Source: Nipponacmea schrenckii (taxonomy: Eukaryota; Mollusca; Gastropoda; Lottiidae). From it: a stretch of DNA of 64,000 nt. The DNA lies in NCBI GenBank assembly GCA_030562195.1, contig JAUJPP010000007.1:2418001-2482000 (forward strand). The letters run 5' to 3'. The position numbers were made by a program, and so were the translations under genes. Below are positions 44,001 to 46,206 of the stretch, piece by piece. Below the pieces are notes generated by a model. It ran no database searches and was not told the origin of the DNA. It saw nothing but the letters and a program-made list of their open reading frames with translations. Position 1 is the stretch's first letter. Every line of letters begins with the position of its first letter.

Positions 44001-45934
44001 ACACTTGATATTTTGATCAAAATTGCGCTTTTGAGAATTTGAAAATTTTGTTATAAGTTCTATAGTAATTGTGCGTGATTTATAAAAGAGCACGTGTTTT
44101 TTTTAATTACGTATTTTTAAGAAAGTCGTCAAATTCGTTAATGGATTTGATAGAACATGATAAAGAAAGACAAAAAAGTGAAAAAATTTGATCCTGAAGT
44201 AACACTTAAACCGCTATCAAGAAATGACTAACTTTTGTAAAACGAAAAATTGGGCCTTAGGGGTTAATCGGACAACTGTAATGTTGAAGTCTATGTAATC
44301 CTCAATCGATTGCTAACAAATCTCAGGCAGCCAATTTTTGAATTTCGATTTAGCTTTCCTTTTATTTCCGGTTCTTTATTTTCAGTACGTGCCTAATTTT
44401 CGAAGGCCTGTATCTCGTGACTTTGACCGTTGGTGACCTTGTCACCTGCATAAAAGTTATTGCCCTTGTCGAGACCTATCTATTGATGTCTTCATTTTTG
44501 TTGTGCAATGTCAACTTCCGGTTTTAAAGCCATTTGAAAATCGCAATTTTTAACTTTGAATAGCTCTGTCGCGTGACCTAATTTACATACGTCAAAATTT
44601 CTTTCGTGTCCTCATTACATGTAATCTATTCTTTCCAATGATGTATAACAATTGATATTTTGATCAAAATTGCGCTTTTTAGAATTTGAAAATTTGTTCT
44701 TTGTTCTATAGTAACTGTGCCTGATTTTTGGCGGGAAAAAGCAAGTGTTTTTTTTTAATTGCATATCTTTATGAAAGTCGACAAATTCTCTTAAAGATAT
44801 GATAGAACATGACAAACAAAGAAAAAGAAGTGATTTAAACGGATCCAGAAGTAACACTTAAGCTGCCATCTTGGTATCAGCAAATTTTCTGTAAATAAAT
44901 ATAATTCACAAAGTCATCATCCGATTTGCTTAATTTTGATGTTTATGGAGTCTTTAGTAGATTGCTAACAAAATTCTAAGGTTGGGCATTTCACAGTTTG
45001 CCTTTTTTACTAGAAGCGGCTAAGAGAATAACCGGCGAAAGGTATTAATGTACGAAATGGCCTTAAAGCTACGAATGTTAAGCAAAGTGCTGTACTCAGC
45101 TCTAGCTTTATTTAAATTTAAGGCTGCCATTGGTCGTATATTACCTTGCCTGAAAAGCCATCTTTATAAACCGAGAGGTATTTATTTCACTGAAATTTGG
45201 ACAATAACAGTATGTTCCGATCAGTGGACTTACCTGGTGTCATAACTATACATCAATCCCTCTATTATCGGATAAATCCACAAAATCAAGTAGCTAATTA
45301 TAAAACGCTTAATACTTCCATTCAGCGATTTTCAAATTGTGTAAATATAAAGGGAAGTAACTCTATCATGTGGGTTTTCACGCGTCCTTGACCCCTACTG
45401 TTGAATTGCACAATGATGTTTTAGCTTTTATTTACCAGACGCTCTAATTATCAAACTGAACGGAATCGTCCCTGGCTCACTTTTTTTTTTAAATTTCGTA
45501 TATAGTTTTATTGTCGCTTTTTACTTATTTAACTAATAGTCAATATTAAACACAAAGAGAAACCGTAGGACGAGTGTATTCTAACGCATATTATTCCTTT
45601 AAACTATTGATGGGGGGAATGATGAATTAATGACTTTTTTTTAGTCAATATGTTTTGTTTTGTAGCTACTAAATTTGGTGAAGGAGTATATTTTGCTGTT
45701 TCGTCGTCTTATTCTGCTCAGTTTGCCAGGGGAGCACAAGGACAAAGGCAGATGTATCAGTGTAAAGTATTGGTGGGTGAATATACACAAGGTAACAGTT
45801 CATATAGAGTTCCACCAACAAAATCAGGATCATCTGGTACTTACGAGTCTTTAGTTGATAATGTTAATAATCCTTCAATGTATATAATATTCCATGATAC
45901 CCAGGCTTACCCTGAATATCTTATAACATTTTAA
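1981..45934 (+). CDS. PARP14-like: PARP14-like mono-ADP-ribosyltransferase, C-terminal part (8 exons visible)
   Basis: Exons 1981-2046, 15888-16067, 22936-23121, 23190-23518, 27912-28305, 29198-29352, 31913-32096 and 45666-45934 join through GT/AG sites with phases 1-1-1-0-1-0-1 and no stop, giving about 587 codons. Order: macrodomain (about residues 1-140), KH-like linker, WWE-like domain, ART catalytic domain ending in QAYPEYLITF and TAA. This is the architecture of the macro-PARPs (PARP14/PARP15), which transfer single ADP-ribose units from NAD and act in antiviral and interferon-type signalling in vertebrates. The first visible exon starts with two bases of a split codon, so more exons lie upstream of the window. 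Triad: His in LWHGTD, Tyr in GVYFAV, Met in PSMYIIF where PARP1 and tankyrase have Glu and PARP14 has Leu. That predicts mono-ADP-ribosylation. Two introns exceed 13 kb and are filled with mobile elements. No disruption is seen, so I regard it as functional. The family call is sure; the exact orthologue is not. Confidence 0.9.
2047..2835. other. Intronic sequence, no gene seen
   Basis: AT-rich intron with no recognisable coding, RNA or element ends. The TCGG-rich stretch at 2270-2420 (repeated GTCG/TCGGA words) looks like local low complexity. Confidence 0.5.
2836..3654 (-). repeat. ATACGCCC-family repeat, minus orientation
   Basis: Tail end at 2836-2875 (GCAAGGCAAGGTAAAATACG, then CCCACTGGCAGCA), followed by reverse-oriented subrepeats with GAGTGTTTACAAG and AATAGGGTTCACCC. 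Its 5' part is interrupted at 3655 by the TTAA MITE. Confidence 0.75.
3655..4133. mobile_element. TTAA-flanked MITE, family 1 copy 1 (piggyBac-like target)
   Basis: Left end TTAAAGGGATAATAGGCG, right end CGCATATTATCCCTTTTAG, which are imperfect terminal inverted repeats of about 20 bases, with TTAA on the left and a mutated TTAG on the right. About 479 bases, no ORF. Further copies lie at 45184-45602 and 50866-51326. TTAA duplication is typical of piggyBac-type transposition; no transposase is present, so it is non-autonomous. Confidence 0.8.
4134..4331. other. Short non-coding spacer
   Basis: No gene seen. The word ATACGTC(A/C)GATTTTTGTCG occurs just before the MITE (about 3642) and again near 4299, so the insertion may extend beyond the MITE. 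Confidence 0.4.
4332..6680 (-). repeat. ATACGCCC-family repeat, long minus-strand copy
   Basis: Reads on the minus strand from the head at 6680 (TATACGCCCACATGAAATGG, a C-rich run, GTCACCCATG, then CGTC-type repeats at 6600-6640) to the tail at 4332-4376 (AAGATAGCTTACCAGGCAAG, then ATACGCCCACTGGCAGC). The body has many subrepeats of about 120-170 bases with AATAGGGTTCATCCTT and GTTTACAAG words. A second TTAA MITE is nested at 5577-6056. Non-coding. Confidence 0.8.
5577..6056. mobile_element. TTAA-type MITE, family 2, nested in the ATACGCCC repeat
   Basis: Left TTGAAGGGGCACAGTCTTGA, right CAAGATTGTGCCCCTTTAA, terminal inverted repeats of about 19 bases. The flanking tetranucleotides TTGA/TTAA imply a TTAA target with one mutation. 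The surrounding repeat resumes at once on both sides. About 480 bases, non-coding. A partial, reverse-oriented relative is at 26295-26672. Confidence 0.8.
6681..6880 (+). repeat. Head of a second ATACGCCC repeat, head-to-head with the previous one
   Basis: At about 6758 the head ACCGCCCATATGAAATGGCG, a G10 run, CGTATATTATCGTCACCC and CCGTCCGTCTGTC begins in + orientation, about 80 bases from the head of the minus-strand copy. The body breaks off near 6840. Confidence 0.7.
6881..7500. repeat. CCGGAAGT-type interspersed repeat fragment
   Basis: Contains TTCAGGGTCATTGAAGGTCA twice, CAACAAGTTTTAGATAAAGT and CACTTCCGGTTCG/ACCGGAAGT words. The reverse complement of 7200-7400 recurs at about 21240-21420. 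A hairpin (GAGTGACAAAAATTTGCCACTC) at about 7430-7455 resembles the terminal hairpins of the poly(A)-tailed repeats. No gene. Confidence 0.7.
7501..7716 (-). repeat. Tandem array of about 115-bp units, outer part
   Basis: Units contain CGGCGATCAAGTACATGACC, then CACAAGTACA and AAATGGAC. The same unit, on the other strand, forms an array at 56870-57370. Short ORFs here on both strands are products of the repeat. Confidence 0.65.
7717..8232 (+). repeat. 516-bp tandem duplication, copy 1 (5' region of the Penelope-like element)
   Basis: Begins AACGCCAGGAAATAGACATT and ends AAATAATCAGCAA. It is repeated almost unchanged at 8233-8748. It contains about three 115-bp units followed by the Asn/Gln/His-rich coding stretch that leads into ORF1. 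A tandem partial copy at the 5' end is the usual pseudo-LTR arrangement of Penelope-like elements. Confidence 0.8.
8233..8748 (+). repeat. 516-bp tandem duplication, copy 2
   Basis: Second copy of the 7717-8232 block, differing by only a few bases (for example GTACACTACCG for GCACACTACCG). Its 3' end runs straight into ORF1: the frame of ORF1 is open back to a TAA at about 8568, encoding an Asn/Gln/His-rich peptide (QQNYHSRNNQQWHH) without ATG. Confidence 0.8.
8807..10537 (+). CDS. Penelope-like element ORF1: Ser/Thr-rich protein with SGNH-hydrolase domain
   Basis: 576 codons from the first ATG; the frame is open upstream to about 8568, so the true start may be earlier or spliced. Residues 1-150 look helical and basic. 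About 160-390 are a Ser/Thr/Pro-rich low-complexity linker. About 400-570 form a divergent SGNH (GDSL-type) hydrolase domain: LILGSSN (block I, Ser kept, Asp of GDS replaced), FHVGLNN (block III, Asn), and GDDIHWT near the end (Asp and His of block V). SGNH/esterase ORFs accompany CR1-type LINEs and the giant Athena Penelope-like elements of rotifers; their role in retrotransposition is unsettled. The last two sense codons, TTA AAC, form a TTTAAAC slippery site before the TAG. RT follows in the -1 frame. The intact 1.7-kb frame suggests a recent insertion. Confidence 0.85.
   Translation: MFYQVLQALHHMSLIKNQLEGRPSKNFFHKIKELNYFIKPAMRNDVITKVINTINHSWAKNILTSLRDHYDSMLSQKINAIKSRSFSDSRIKEFSTTAINWAKTNYRRKLSDETLRKYSDIIRNIGIPEDSMDVTDTIAVATTNRYNIPTNSNQTPSRKRRPSSSSPDPVQGTPRKTTKISSTSKPVPLMSLTLPSTSMPSTSYSSTNNRFNNFSFTPTFAFASNPTTSATSSTTCTNLSTIPSTSSSSIASIYSSTSSSSTVTISTSSISSTSSSTMPSSSSSSTVSVTTSCIPSTSSTITSTVSSTIIPVIPSTKPTLPSNSSSSKSSPSSPNLAIPSTNSSLQSSSQPCSPLLTSSPSPSRQPSSQNSKSSRRKIDYDPKPLPSRHANQNKDSWTFPTVSKPVLILGSSNLNRIDRTKIKPDTQIESYPGAKIDHLIQIIKKYQIQRPSNSIDPEHIIFHVGLNNRSEPAETILKKMSNVISLVTSSFPNSLLYISHIPTAHSFQLKNKTDSKNLERFNNMIINSPPPNTTIIPPANTIIKVRGDDIHWTPITAQSIYSHWMDFITASSAPLN
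10492..11979 (+). CDS. Penelope-like element reverse transcriptase (ORF2, RT part)
   Basis: Open from 10492, overlapping ORF1 by 46 bases; coding probably begins by frameshift at 10534. The N-terminus has NLSSRILSPNEQKLLDKGL, a typical Penelope-like leader. Then KKDKNIVIKKSDKG, LYTLPKIHK (about 11176), SLDVQSMYTRI (motif A, about 11418), GTAMGKRFAPSYANIFM (about 11600) and YVRFLDDIFLIW (catalytic DD, about 11703). These identify a Penelope-like RT, related to telomerase RT, rather than a LINE or LTR type. The frame is lost near 11922 within ACACAC: the expected continuation (SSFHPKHTFSGIIKSQILRF) is in the next frame, as after a 2-base deletion, so the stop at 11979 is not original. This copy is therefore nearly intact but damaged. 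Any GTG start at 10684 is spurious. Confidence 0.9.
   Translation, partial: PLDGLHHSFFSTFKLDAGGPNTSLQLGKTVVNLSSRILSPNEQKLLDKGLKFVPSKKPSSRIPLVEATKRFQRNLKLNYFYRNTPSRGPITKFVEKSKFTPADSCMHKEILDTFQEMDNEVSRLPIVNEKANLSHAERTALNALKKDKNIVIKKSDKGSCCVILNRQDYVNEAESQLSNLEYYTPLDNPIYMETTKLITNILKDLLDKDYLKPKQFDYLKPDKEPRQRHLYTLPKIHKNPENEWFSPNKIPKGQPIISDCASESYRVSEYIDHFLLPLASTHPAYIKDTNDFVEKIKTLKIPADALLVSLDVQSMYTRIDNESGLRAVKQAFERKPDPDRPDKEILELLEICLKRNDFIFNEKIYLQASGTAMGKRFAPSYANIFMAEWEREVSLLCPRLPIFYVRFLDDIFLIWTHTIDEFWEYFNILNNHHPSIKLTSNISEKQTDFLDTTVFKDTNFHETNQLDIKVFFKPTDTPTFIQIVFSSETYFFWNY
10528..10534 (+). promoter_or_regulatory. Candidate -1 ribosomal frameshift site TTTAAAC
   Basis: The heptamer sits in the right register (T TTA AAC in the ORF1 frame), directly before the ORF1 stop TAG at 10535-10537. 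The RT frame is -1 to ORF1, is open from 10492, has no ATG before 10807, and already encodes conserved N-terminal RT sequence there. A G-rich tract (GCGGGGGGTCCC) follows 5 bases after the heptamer and ACTAG/CTAGT can pair across it. TTTAAAC is among the most efficient eukaryotic slippery sequences. Functional use is inferred. Confidence 0.7.
11922..12788 (+). pseudogene. Penelope-like element ORF2 C-terminal part: thumb, zinc motif, GIY-YIG nuclease, frameshifted
   Basis: Continuation of the RT in shifted frames. 11935-12290: HPKHTFSGIIKSQ and RGYSRRFLRSIK (thumb), then HPCNTTRCQTCPF, a Cys-rich motif usual before the nuclease. 12292-12410, another frame: NIIYLISCTRC, QQYVGETMNSLRVRF and NHHRSDI, the core of a GIY-YIG endonuclease, which nicks target DNA in EN(+) Penelope-like elements. 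12420-12788, a third frame: IRENFWINKLQTMHPFGMN, then PRIIIHLYKQLQEKFPTVF and NKNLNDILVRGRLP, resembling the block normally found between RT and nuclease. At least three frame breaks (about 11922, 12290, 12420) make this copy inactive unless trans-complemented. Confidence 0.85.
12789..13164. mobile_element. 3' region of the Penelope-like element and junction
   Basis: AT-rich non-coding DNA after the nuclease stop, with a T12 run at about 13042 and a short inverted repeat GTAACATTGC/GCAATGTTAC at about 13119-13144. The exact 3' end is not definable from one copy; LINE sequence on the other strand begins by about 13165. Confidence 0.5.
13165..13690 (-). pseudogene. LINE 3' fragment (RT C-terminus and 3' UTR), minus strand
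   Basis: On the minus strand this encodes SSINSKLVVQKPRIN, IKQSIQYKGPILWNDLDEN and SASDFKTFRRMIL, nearly identical to the C-terminus of the LINE at 55034-56524. The following UTR (AAATCATGGAGAAACACAAT, CTTAAAGCTGGTCTTGAGCA) matches 56525-56780. It is truncated at its 5' end (13690), where it abuts a second Penelope-like fragment. Confidence 0.85.
13691..14260 (-). pseudogene. Second Penelope-like RT fragment, minus strand, decayed
   Basis: Minus-strand reading gives NEILPADRV, VLMNKDGFLLRVNNLLKDTT, DLYEQVHGLLMGTPLSSE and WFRKVDDTFVILKDSDDR, the Penelope-like RT signature with its DD motif. Stops and deletions interrupt it. It is a different lineage from the 8.8-12.8 kb element (YEQVHG/RKVDD versus QASGTAMG/RFLDD). 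The LINE fragment at 13165-13690 lies within or beside it. Confidence 0.75.
14261..15310. other. Intronic sequence, no intact gene
   Basis: AT-rich. Around 15058-15110 CTGATGACGGTGTGAGAACC with ATTGAAACGTCG resembles the 3' tails of Penelope-like elements, but this is weak. Nothing else is recognisable. Confidence 0.35.
15318..15462 (+). repeat. 39-bp tandem repeat, about 3.5 copies
   Basis: Units AATCTCACTATTCATGATGA followed by TTATAGATRTGAGAAAC. As 39 is a multiple of 3, both strands stay open and give artefactual ORFs. Confidence 0.85.
15888..16067 (+). CDS. PARP14-like: PARP14-like exon b: macrodomain core
   Basis: Acceptor TTTGATATTGCAG, donor GTAAGT; 180 bases. Encodes SDMVDYGITVTPTRR, NILYIIHVDAGRYNDNW, then AVCLCLKRADDL and SIAFPALGSG. 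These are the central strand (normally VIHAVGP or similar) and the AFPALG-TG strand of macrodomains, which bind ADP-ribose. The first two bases complete a Glu codon with exon a and the last G completes Gly with exon c. Macrodomain identity is clear; whether it binds or hydrolyses ADP-ribose cannot be read from this part. Confidence 0.9.
16068..17690. other. Intronic sequence, no gene seen
   Basis: AT-rich, with several occurrences of the palindrome-like word TAGGCCTA (about 16443, 16611, 17510) that recur elsewhere in the window. No ORF or element ends recognised. Confidence 0.5.
17691..20960. repeat. CCGGAAGT / GGGACTTTGC repeat block
   Basis: Opens with a perfect 11-bp-stem hairpin (GGGACTTTGCT TTC AGCAAAGTCCC, about 17723-17747). 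Contains direct repeats with TGACCTTTGGTGACC, AAAATGGGGCCTC, ACTTCCGGTTTTA and CCGGAAGTAA at about 17.7-18.6 and 19.1-20.3 kb. A second hairpin (GCAGTGCGTT...AACGCACTGC) lies near 18931-18956 just after AAAGTCCCACTCTGTACC. Non-coding. Confidence 0.75.
20961..22147 (-). repeat. Poly(A)-tailed hairpin-bearing repeats, minus strand fragments
   Basis: Two poly(T)+CGGGAAGCTCCC ends (about 20978 and 21723) are reverse complements of the GGGAGCTTCCC(A)n tail; one head (CTGTTCACAGTTCTAG) ends at about 22147. Internal words match the reverse complement of 7200-7400 and of the copies at 29.7, 51.7, 59.9 and 61.3 kb. Confidence 0.75.
22148..22935. other. Intronic sequence, no gene seen
   Basis: AT-rich. 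The part at 22290-22440 (TGTCGTCATAATTTCAATG, GAGAAATGT) resembles the foldback loop at 53170-53290. TTACATTACATTACA at about 22843. No gene. Confidence 0.45.
22936..23121 (+). CDS. PARP14-like: PARP14-like exon c: macrodomain C-terminus
   Basis: Acceptor AAAATAAG, donor GTAAGT; 186 bases. Completes ALGSG and continues YENSMEKMAQIFYKTLSE, then KYLKTVEIVTN and SDLDSFVNGFNTFL, equivalent to the GTG-x-P-x-x-x-VA helix and the last strand and helix of a macrodomain. Followed by a Lys-rich stretch. The phase fits both neighbours. The intron before it is 6.9 kb, the one after only 68 bases. Confidence 0.88.
23190..23518 (+). CDS. PARP14-like: PARP14-like exon d: linker with KH-like features
   Basis: Acceptor TTGTCTTAG, donor GTATTT; 329 bases, ends in phase 0. 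Contains PIVQLNGYRIKAKKSLVVII, an acidic stretch (EEFEDIDEP, PWKEDNKEDGYE) and DVYLSFYSDDTNEITKAMN, a strand-helix unit like the KH-type repeats between macrodomains and WWE in macro-PARPs. No catalytic motif. Function is likely scaffolding or RNA binding by analogy. Confidence 0.8.
23519..25114. other. Intron with repeat remnants
   Basis: 23840-24010 is a worn ATACGCCC-family tail (GCCAATGGGCAAATATCTTT). 24650-24850 carries reverse-oriented GGGACTTTGCC and CCGGAAGTAGAC fragments of the CCGGAAGT family. No gene. Confidence 0.5.
25115..25436 (+). repeat. tRNA-derived SINE, full-length-like
   Basis: The head has a Pol III A-box-like TGGCGTAGTGAGTTGG and a B-box-like stretch GTTCCAGGATTCACTCCC, so it derives from a tRNA. 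The body reads GATGCAGGTCGGAGGG, CTACAGGCTGTGCACGTTAA and GATCCATCAATAGTTGGAAA. It ends CCATTTCATTTCAC, an ATTTC-type tail. The copy at 29372-29635 shares the body but lacks the head. Confidence 0.85.
25437..26294 (-). repeat. CCGGAAGT-family fragments, minus orientation
   Basis: Contains AAAAACGGAAGTGGATGTAG, GACCTTTGACCTACTAAAG, AAGGTCACCAAAGGACAAGG and AACCGGAAGTGATTTAATCG: the same words as 17.7-20.3 kb reverse-complemented. No gene. Confidence 0.6.
26295..26672 (-). mobile_element. TTAA-type MITE family 2, partial reverse copy
   Basis: Begins TTAAAGCGGCCCAGGCTTGA and runs antiparallel to 5577-6056 (GGCCTTTGTTACATTTAAAC, CGTGCTGTACGCGGCTGGTC, CAGTCAGTCTGAAAATTGTG). The far terminus is lost. 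Confidence 0.75.
26800..27296 (+). repeat. ATACGCCC-family repeat, 3' part
   Basis: Subrepeats GATGAAACTTGGTGTGAGCA and GACTTAGTAAAATTTTG lead to the tail GGGCGTATTTTACCTTGCC, TAGCAAGCTATCTTTC. Non-coding. Confidence 0.75.
27297..27911. other. Intronic sequence, no gene seen
   Basis: AT-rich; ends in the acceptor TTCTGTTTCAG. No element ends recognised. Confidence 0.5.
27912..28305 (+). CDS. PARP14-like: PARP14-like exon e: KH-like unit and WWE-like domain
   Basis: 394 bases, phase 0 to phase 1, donor GTAAAA. The first half (SHSVVVKLDERLFSIVIRGL, then DMNEVNSAINDIL) has the strand-strand-helix pattern of the last KH-like repeat. The second half starts VIQWSRLENG, then HKIEGAY, MLMFDFVKMEVTDKQGN and NPLLRQD. 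This is the WWE pattern (QW...W...IE.AY...V.F..M...G....R) with the second Trp replaced. WWE domains in PARPs can bind ADP-ribose polymers; the replaced Trp makes binding here uncertain. The domain precedes the catalytic exon, as in PARP14. Confidence 0.85.
28434..29053. mobile_element. Foldback element built of GATGATAATAC-type units
   Basis: Ends TATGGAACGCAGTAACTGCC and GGCAGTTACGGCGTTCCATA are inverted repeats, continuing into CTTATGTTAG/CTAACATAAG. The arms are made of short tandem units (TGATAATACAAAAAGA on the right, the reverse complement on the left) around a centre at 28630-28690. Multiple ORFs on both strands are repeat artefacts. Confidence 0.8.
29198..29352 (+). CDS. PARP14-like: PARP14-like exon f: start of the ART catalytic domain
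   Basis: Acceptor TTTCTTCCAG, donor GTAATT; 155 bases. Encodes RLPTSWTIANDTNLNIVQLN, then SSEYKQVESNFNSTL and KTIQIQK. This matches the PARP14-type entry to the catalytic domain (LP-x-x-W, ... V-x-L-x-x-x-S-x-E-Y-x-x-V-x-x-x-F). Ends in phase 0, exactly before IERIEN in the next exon. Confidence 0.9.
29372..29635 (+). repeat. tRNA-derived SINE, 5'-truncated
   Basis: Begins GTGATGCAGGTCGGAGGGAC and shares GCTACAGGCTGTGCACGTTA, GGAAATCGCAAAAAGAGTAG and the CATTTCATTTCATT tail with 25115-25436; the tRNA head is missing. It lies 20 bases after exon f. Confidence 0.85.
29747..31225 (+). repeat. Poly(A)-type hairpin repeat, copy A
   Basis: Head CTAGAACTGTGAACAGCTCC. An internal block (CCCACGCCCAAACCGGAAGT through TATCTATATCCTGTAAATTT) occurs twice, about 600 bases apart. 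Subfamily marker TGTAAGCGTAAACTTTCCGC is shared with copy D. The tail lacks GGGCTAGCGAGCTTCCC and poly(A) but has two GCGTGACAAA...TTTGCCACGC hairpins (31146-31220). Non-coding. Confidence 0.85.
31625..31720 (+). repeat. Truncated ATACGCCC-family head
   Basis: TTATACGCCACATATATTGT, CGTCACCC, CCGTCTGTC and CACAATTGGCTTGTGAACGC, then unrelated sequence: a 5' end fragment only. Confidence 0.7.
31913..32096 (+). CDS. PARP14-like: PARP14-like exon g: catalytic His and NAD-binding segment
   Basis: Acceptor GTATTTAAAG, donor GTAAGT; 184 bases. Encodes IERIENRSVYQQYMAKKK, then EKPILWHGTDQQA (catalytic His in HGT, which contacts NAD) and NYGFNRSYCGKN, the conserved G-F-x-R-S/-GK(N) segment of macro-PARPs. 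Phase 0 to 1. The polypyrimidine tract before the acceptor is weak, but the protein junctions on both sides are exact. Confidence 0.92.
32097..32490. other. Start of the 13.6-kb intron, no gene seen
   Basis: AT-rich with a TTATTATTATTATGATTAT microsatellite near 32390-32440. Confidence 0.5.
32491..32890 (+). pseudogene. L1-like LINE C-terminal fragment
   Basis: Encodes LLYKSVWKGEDKLQRCILSK, NYKNGGLNMVNF and SPIFWIIKLVNSSNQTWM. This is the F-x-WKG...R..L....GGL.M......W pattern downstream of RT in L1/Tx1-type LINEs. Truncated at both ends, no catalytic core. Confidence 0.65.
33235..34150 (-). pseudogene. LINE RT C-terminal fragment, minus strand
   Basis: On the minus strand: KTFYTSYILPHFDYLDIIWD and LENLQLDALRT, then frame-shifted ERRRRHKLTMMYKILN and IREWNKLPNF, ending CQCGHQFEDAEHFLLNCP, the C-x-C...H...C motif at the end of many LINE ORF2 proteins. 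At least two frameshifts; the catalytic YADD-type core is absent. It is inserted in opposite orientation to the fragment before it. Confidence 0.8.
34151..35395. other. Intronic sequence, no gene seen
   Basis: AT-rich; the short ORF at 34368-34604 (78 codons) has no recognisable homology and no splice context. Nothing else seen. Confidence 0.45.
35396..36058 (+). pseudogene. LINE 3' end (RT C-terminus plus 3' UTR)
   Basis: VMDYCCIVCL, LNWLTIYQRFKLNTGILTY and KIINKNCPLYLKNYFS show the LINE post-RT domain with stops. The UTR (CACCATCAAGTTGGTACCAG, GGCATAAGTATCATTATATT) ends ATCATGGCTGAATGTAACTA, then ATTG. The same 3' end is present reversed at 42420-42866. The foldback element begins directly after it. 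Confidence 0.85.
36535..37172. mobile_element. 640-bp insertion in the left arm of the foldback element
   Basis: Left arm reads ACTGACAATA, then about 640 extra bases, then AATAACTCACAAGG; the right arm (38510-38540, reverse complement) reads ACTGACAATAACTCACAAGG without the insert. The join implies an AATA duplication. No clear terminal inverted repeats and no ORF. Confidence 0.7.
37205..38500. repeat. Inverted tandem array of about 178-bp units (core of the foldback)
   Basis: The landmark GGACAGTGTGGG or near matches occur at about 37611, 37767, 37941, 38121, 38300 and 38479; the reverse complement CACTGTCCAGTAGCGG occurs at about 37214 and 37393. Each unit also contains GGTAGTATACTGAAGTAGGG and GTCTGTGGGTCACATC. 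Orientation switches near 37580. Confidence 0.85.
38655..40623. mobile_element. 1.97-kb TIR element nested in the foldback, 6-bp target duplication
   Basis: Ends CCATAGAGGTATTAATAGAA and TTTATTATTACCTCTATGG are inverted repeats (about 28 bases; weaker similarity continues about 100 bases, including TTGTACGGCAAAA on both sides). GCCTGA lies immediately outside each end (38649-38654, 40624-40629). The opposite arm at 36399-36412 shows the uninterrupted site once. ORFs of 88 codons (39032) and 93 codons (39546) inside have no recognisable domain. Non-autonomous, superfamily not assignable by eye. Confidence 0.85.
41028..42100. other. Intronic sequence with a hairpin at 41287-41325
   Basis: GGACATCTCAAACTGTG and CACAGTTTGAAATGTCC form a 17-bp stem (one mismatch) with a 5-base loop. 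GGACAT(T/C)TCAAACTG recurs twice within the next 60 bases. A T8 run at 41528 and an A18 run at about 41574 face each other. No gene. Confidence 0.6.
42101..42355. repeat. 21-bp minisatellite
   Basis: About 12 copies of AGGACACCATATAATGAAGTT with variants. The unit equals the 24-bp unit at 42873-43348 minus three bases (ATA). ORFs on both strands are artefacts. Confidence 0.9.
42420..42866 (-). pseudogene. LINE 3' end, minus strand, host of the 24-bp minisatellite
   Basis: Minus strand: AMKRIFQYTASLIWNSLPKI, TKTSTCLAMF and RLKAELY-stop, then the same 3' UTR as 35760-36056, ending at about 42420. The upstream RT sequence is cut at CLNKL by the minisatellite that starts at 42873. Confidence 0.85.
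42873..43348. repeat. 24-bp minisatellite
   Basis: About 20 copies of AGGACACCATAATATAATGA+AGTT with a few 21-bp variants. No unique spacers, so not CRISPR-like. It yields long artefactual ORFs on both strands because 24 and 21 are multiples of 3. Confidence 0.92.
43482..43670. mobile_element. Small hairpin element (MITE-like)
   Basis: AAAGCCGGCTTTTTGCGTTT+CCACTTGTT on the left and AACAAGTGGAAACACAG...AAAACCGGCTTT on the right are imperfect inverted repeats over about 190 bases. No ORF. Confidence 0.65.
43683..44990 (+). repeat. CCGGAAGT-family repeat, two direct copies
   Basis: The block with CGAAGGTTCATATATCGTGA, TTTGGTGACCTTGTGACCTG, AAAAGTTATTGCCCTTGTCG and CAACTTCCGGTTTTA recurs about 610 bases later (43750 and 44390). 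It is related to 19.7-20.2 kb. Non-coding. Confidence 0.75.
45184..45602 (-). mobile_element. TTAA MITE family 1, copy 3, minus strand, truncated
   Basis: Antiparallel to 3655-4133 (GGACTTACCTGGTGTCATAA, CACGCGTCCTTGACCCCTAC, TAACTAATAGTCAATATTAA), ending TTCTAACGCATATTATTCCT+TTAA. The other terminus is lost. It lies 60 bases before exon h. Confidence 0.8.
45666..45934 (+). CDS. PARP14-like: PARP14-like terminal exon h: catalytic Tyr, C-terminus
   Basis: Acceptor ATATGTTTTGTTTTGTAG; 269 bases to TAA. Encodes TKFGEGVYFAVSSSYSAQFA (catalytic Tyr), KVLVGEYTQGNSSYRVPPTK, YESLVDNVNNPSMYIIF and QAYPEYLITF. The residue aligned with the polymerase Glu of tankyrase (ten residues before QAYPEY) is Met, in PSMY; vertebrate PARP14 has Leu there. 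The protein ends at LITF as in PARP14. The join with exon g gives GKNATKFGEGVYFA, matching the family without gap. Confidence 0.93.
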
Positions 45935-45996
45935 TATTAGATAGATACTTTTAGCTGTTTCAATTGTTACAGGAGGATAAACAATTATCTTACAAG

Positions 45997-46002
45997 AATA
46001 AA
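45997..46002 (+). terminator. Polyadenylation signal AATAAA
   Basis: Canonical AATAAA 63 bases after the PARP14-like stop codon. A second copy (48667 region) is in the downstream duplicate. Confidence 0.7.
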
Positions 46003-46206
46003 GTGAATAACATTACATATTTAAGGGATTCGTTTATTTAGATTTGTACAAAAGTATTTGTCAATTAAGAAATCGCTTTTTACACAATTATAGTAATGAA
46101 ATTACATATTAAATTTTGTTGTGATTTGGTGAAGGGGATGAAGTGCATCAATTTATTACAGATAATCATATGTTAACTTTTTACTTACTGTCTACTTTAT
46201 TGTGCT

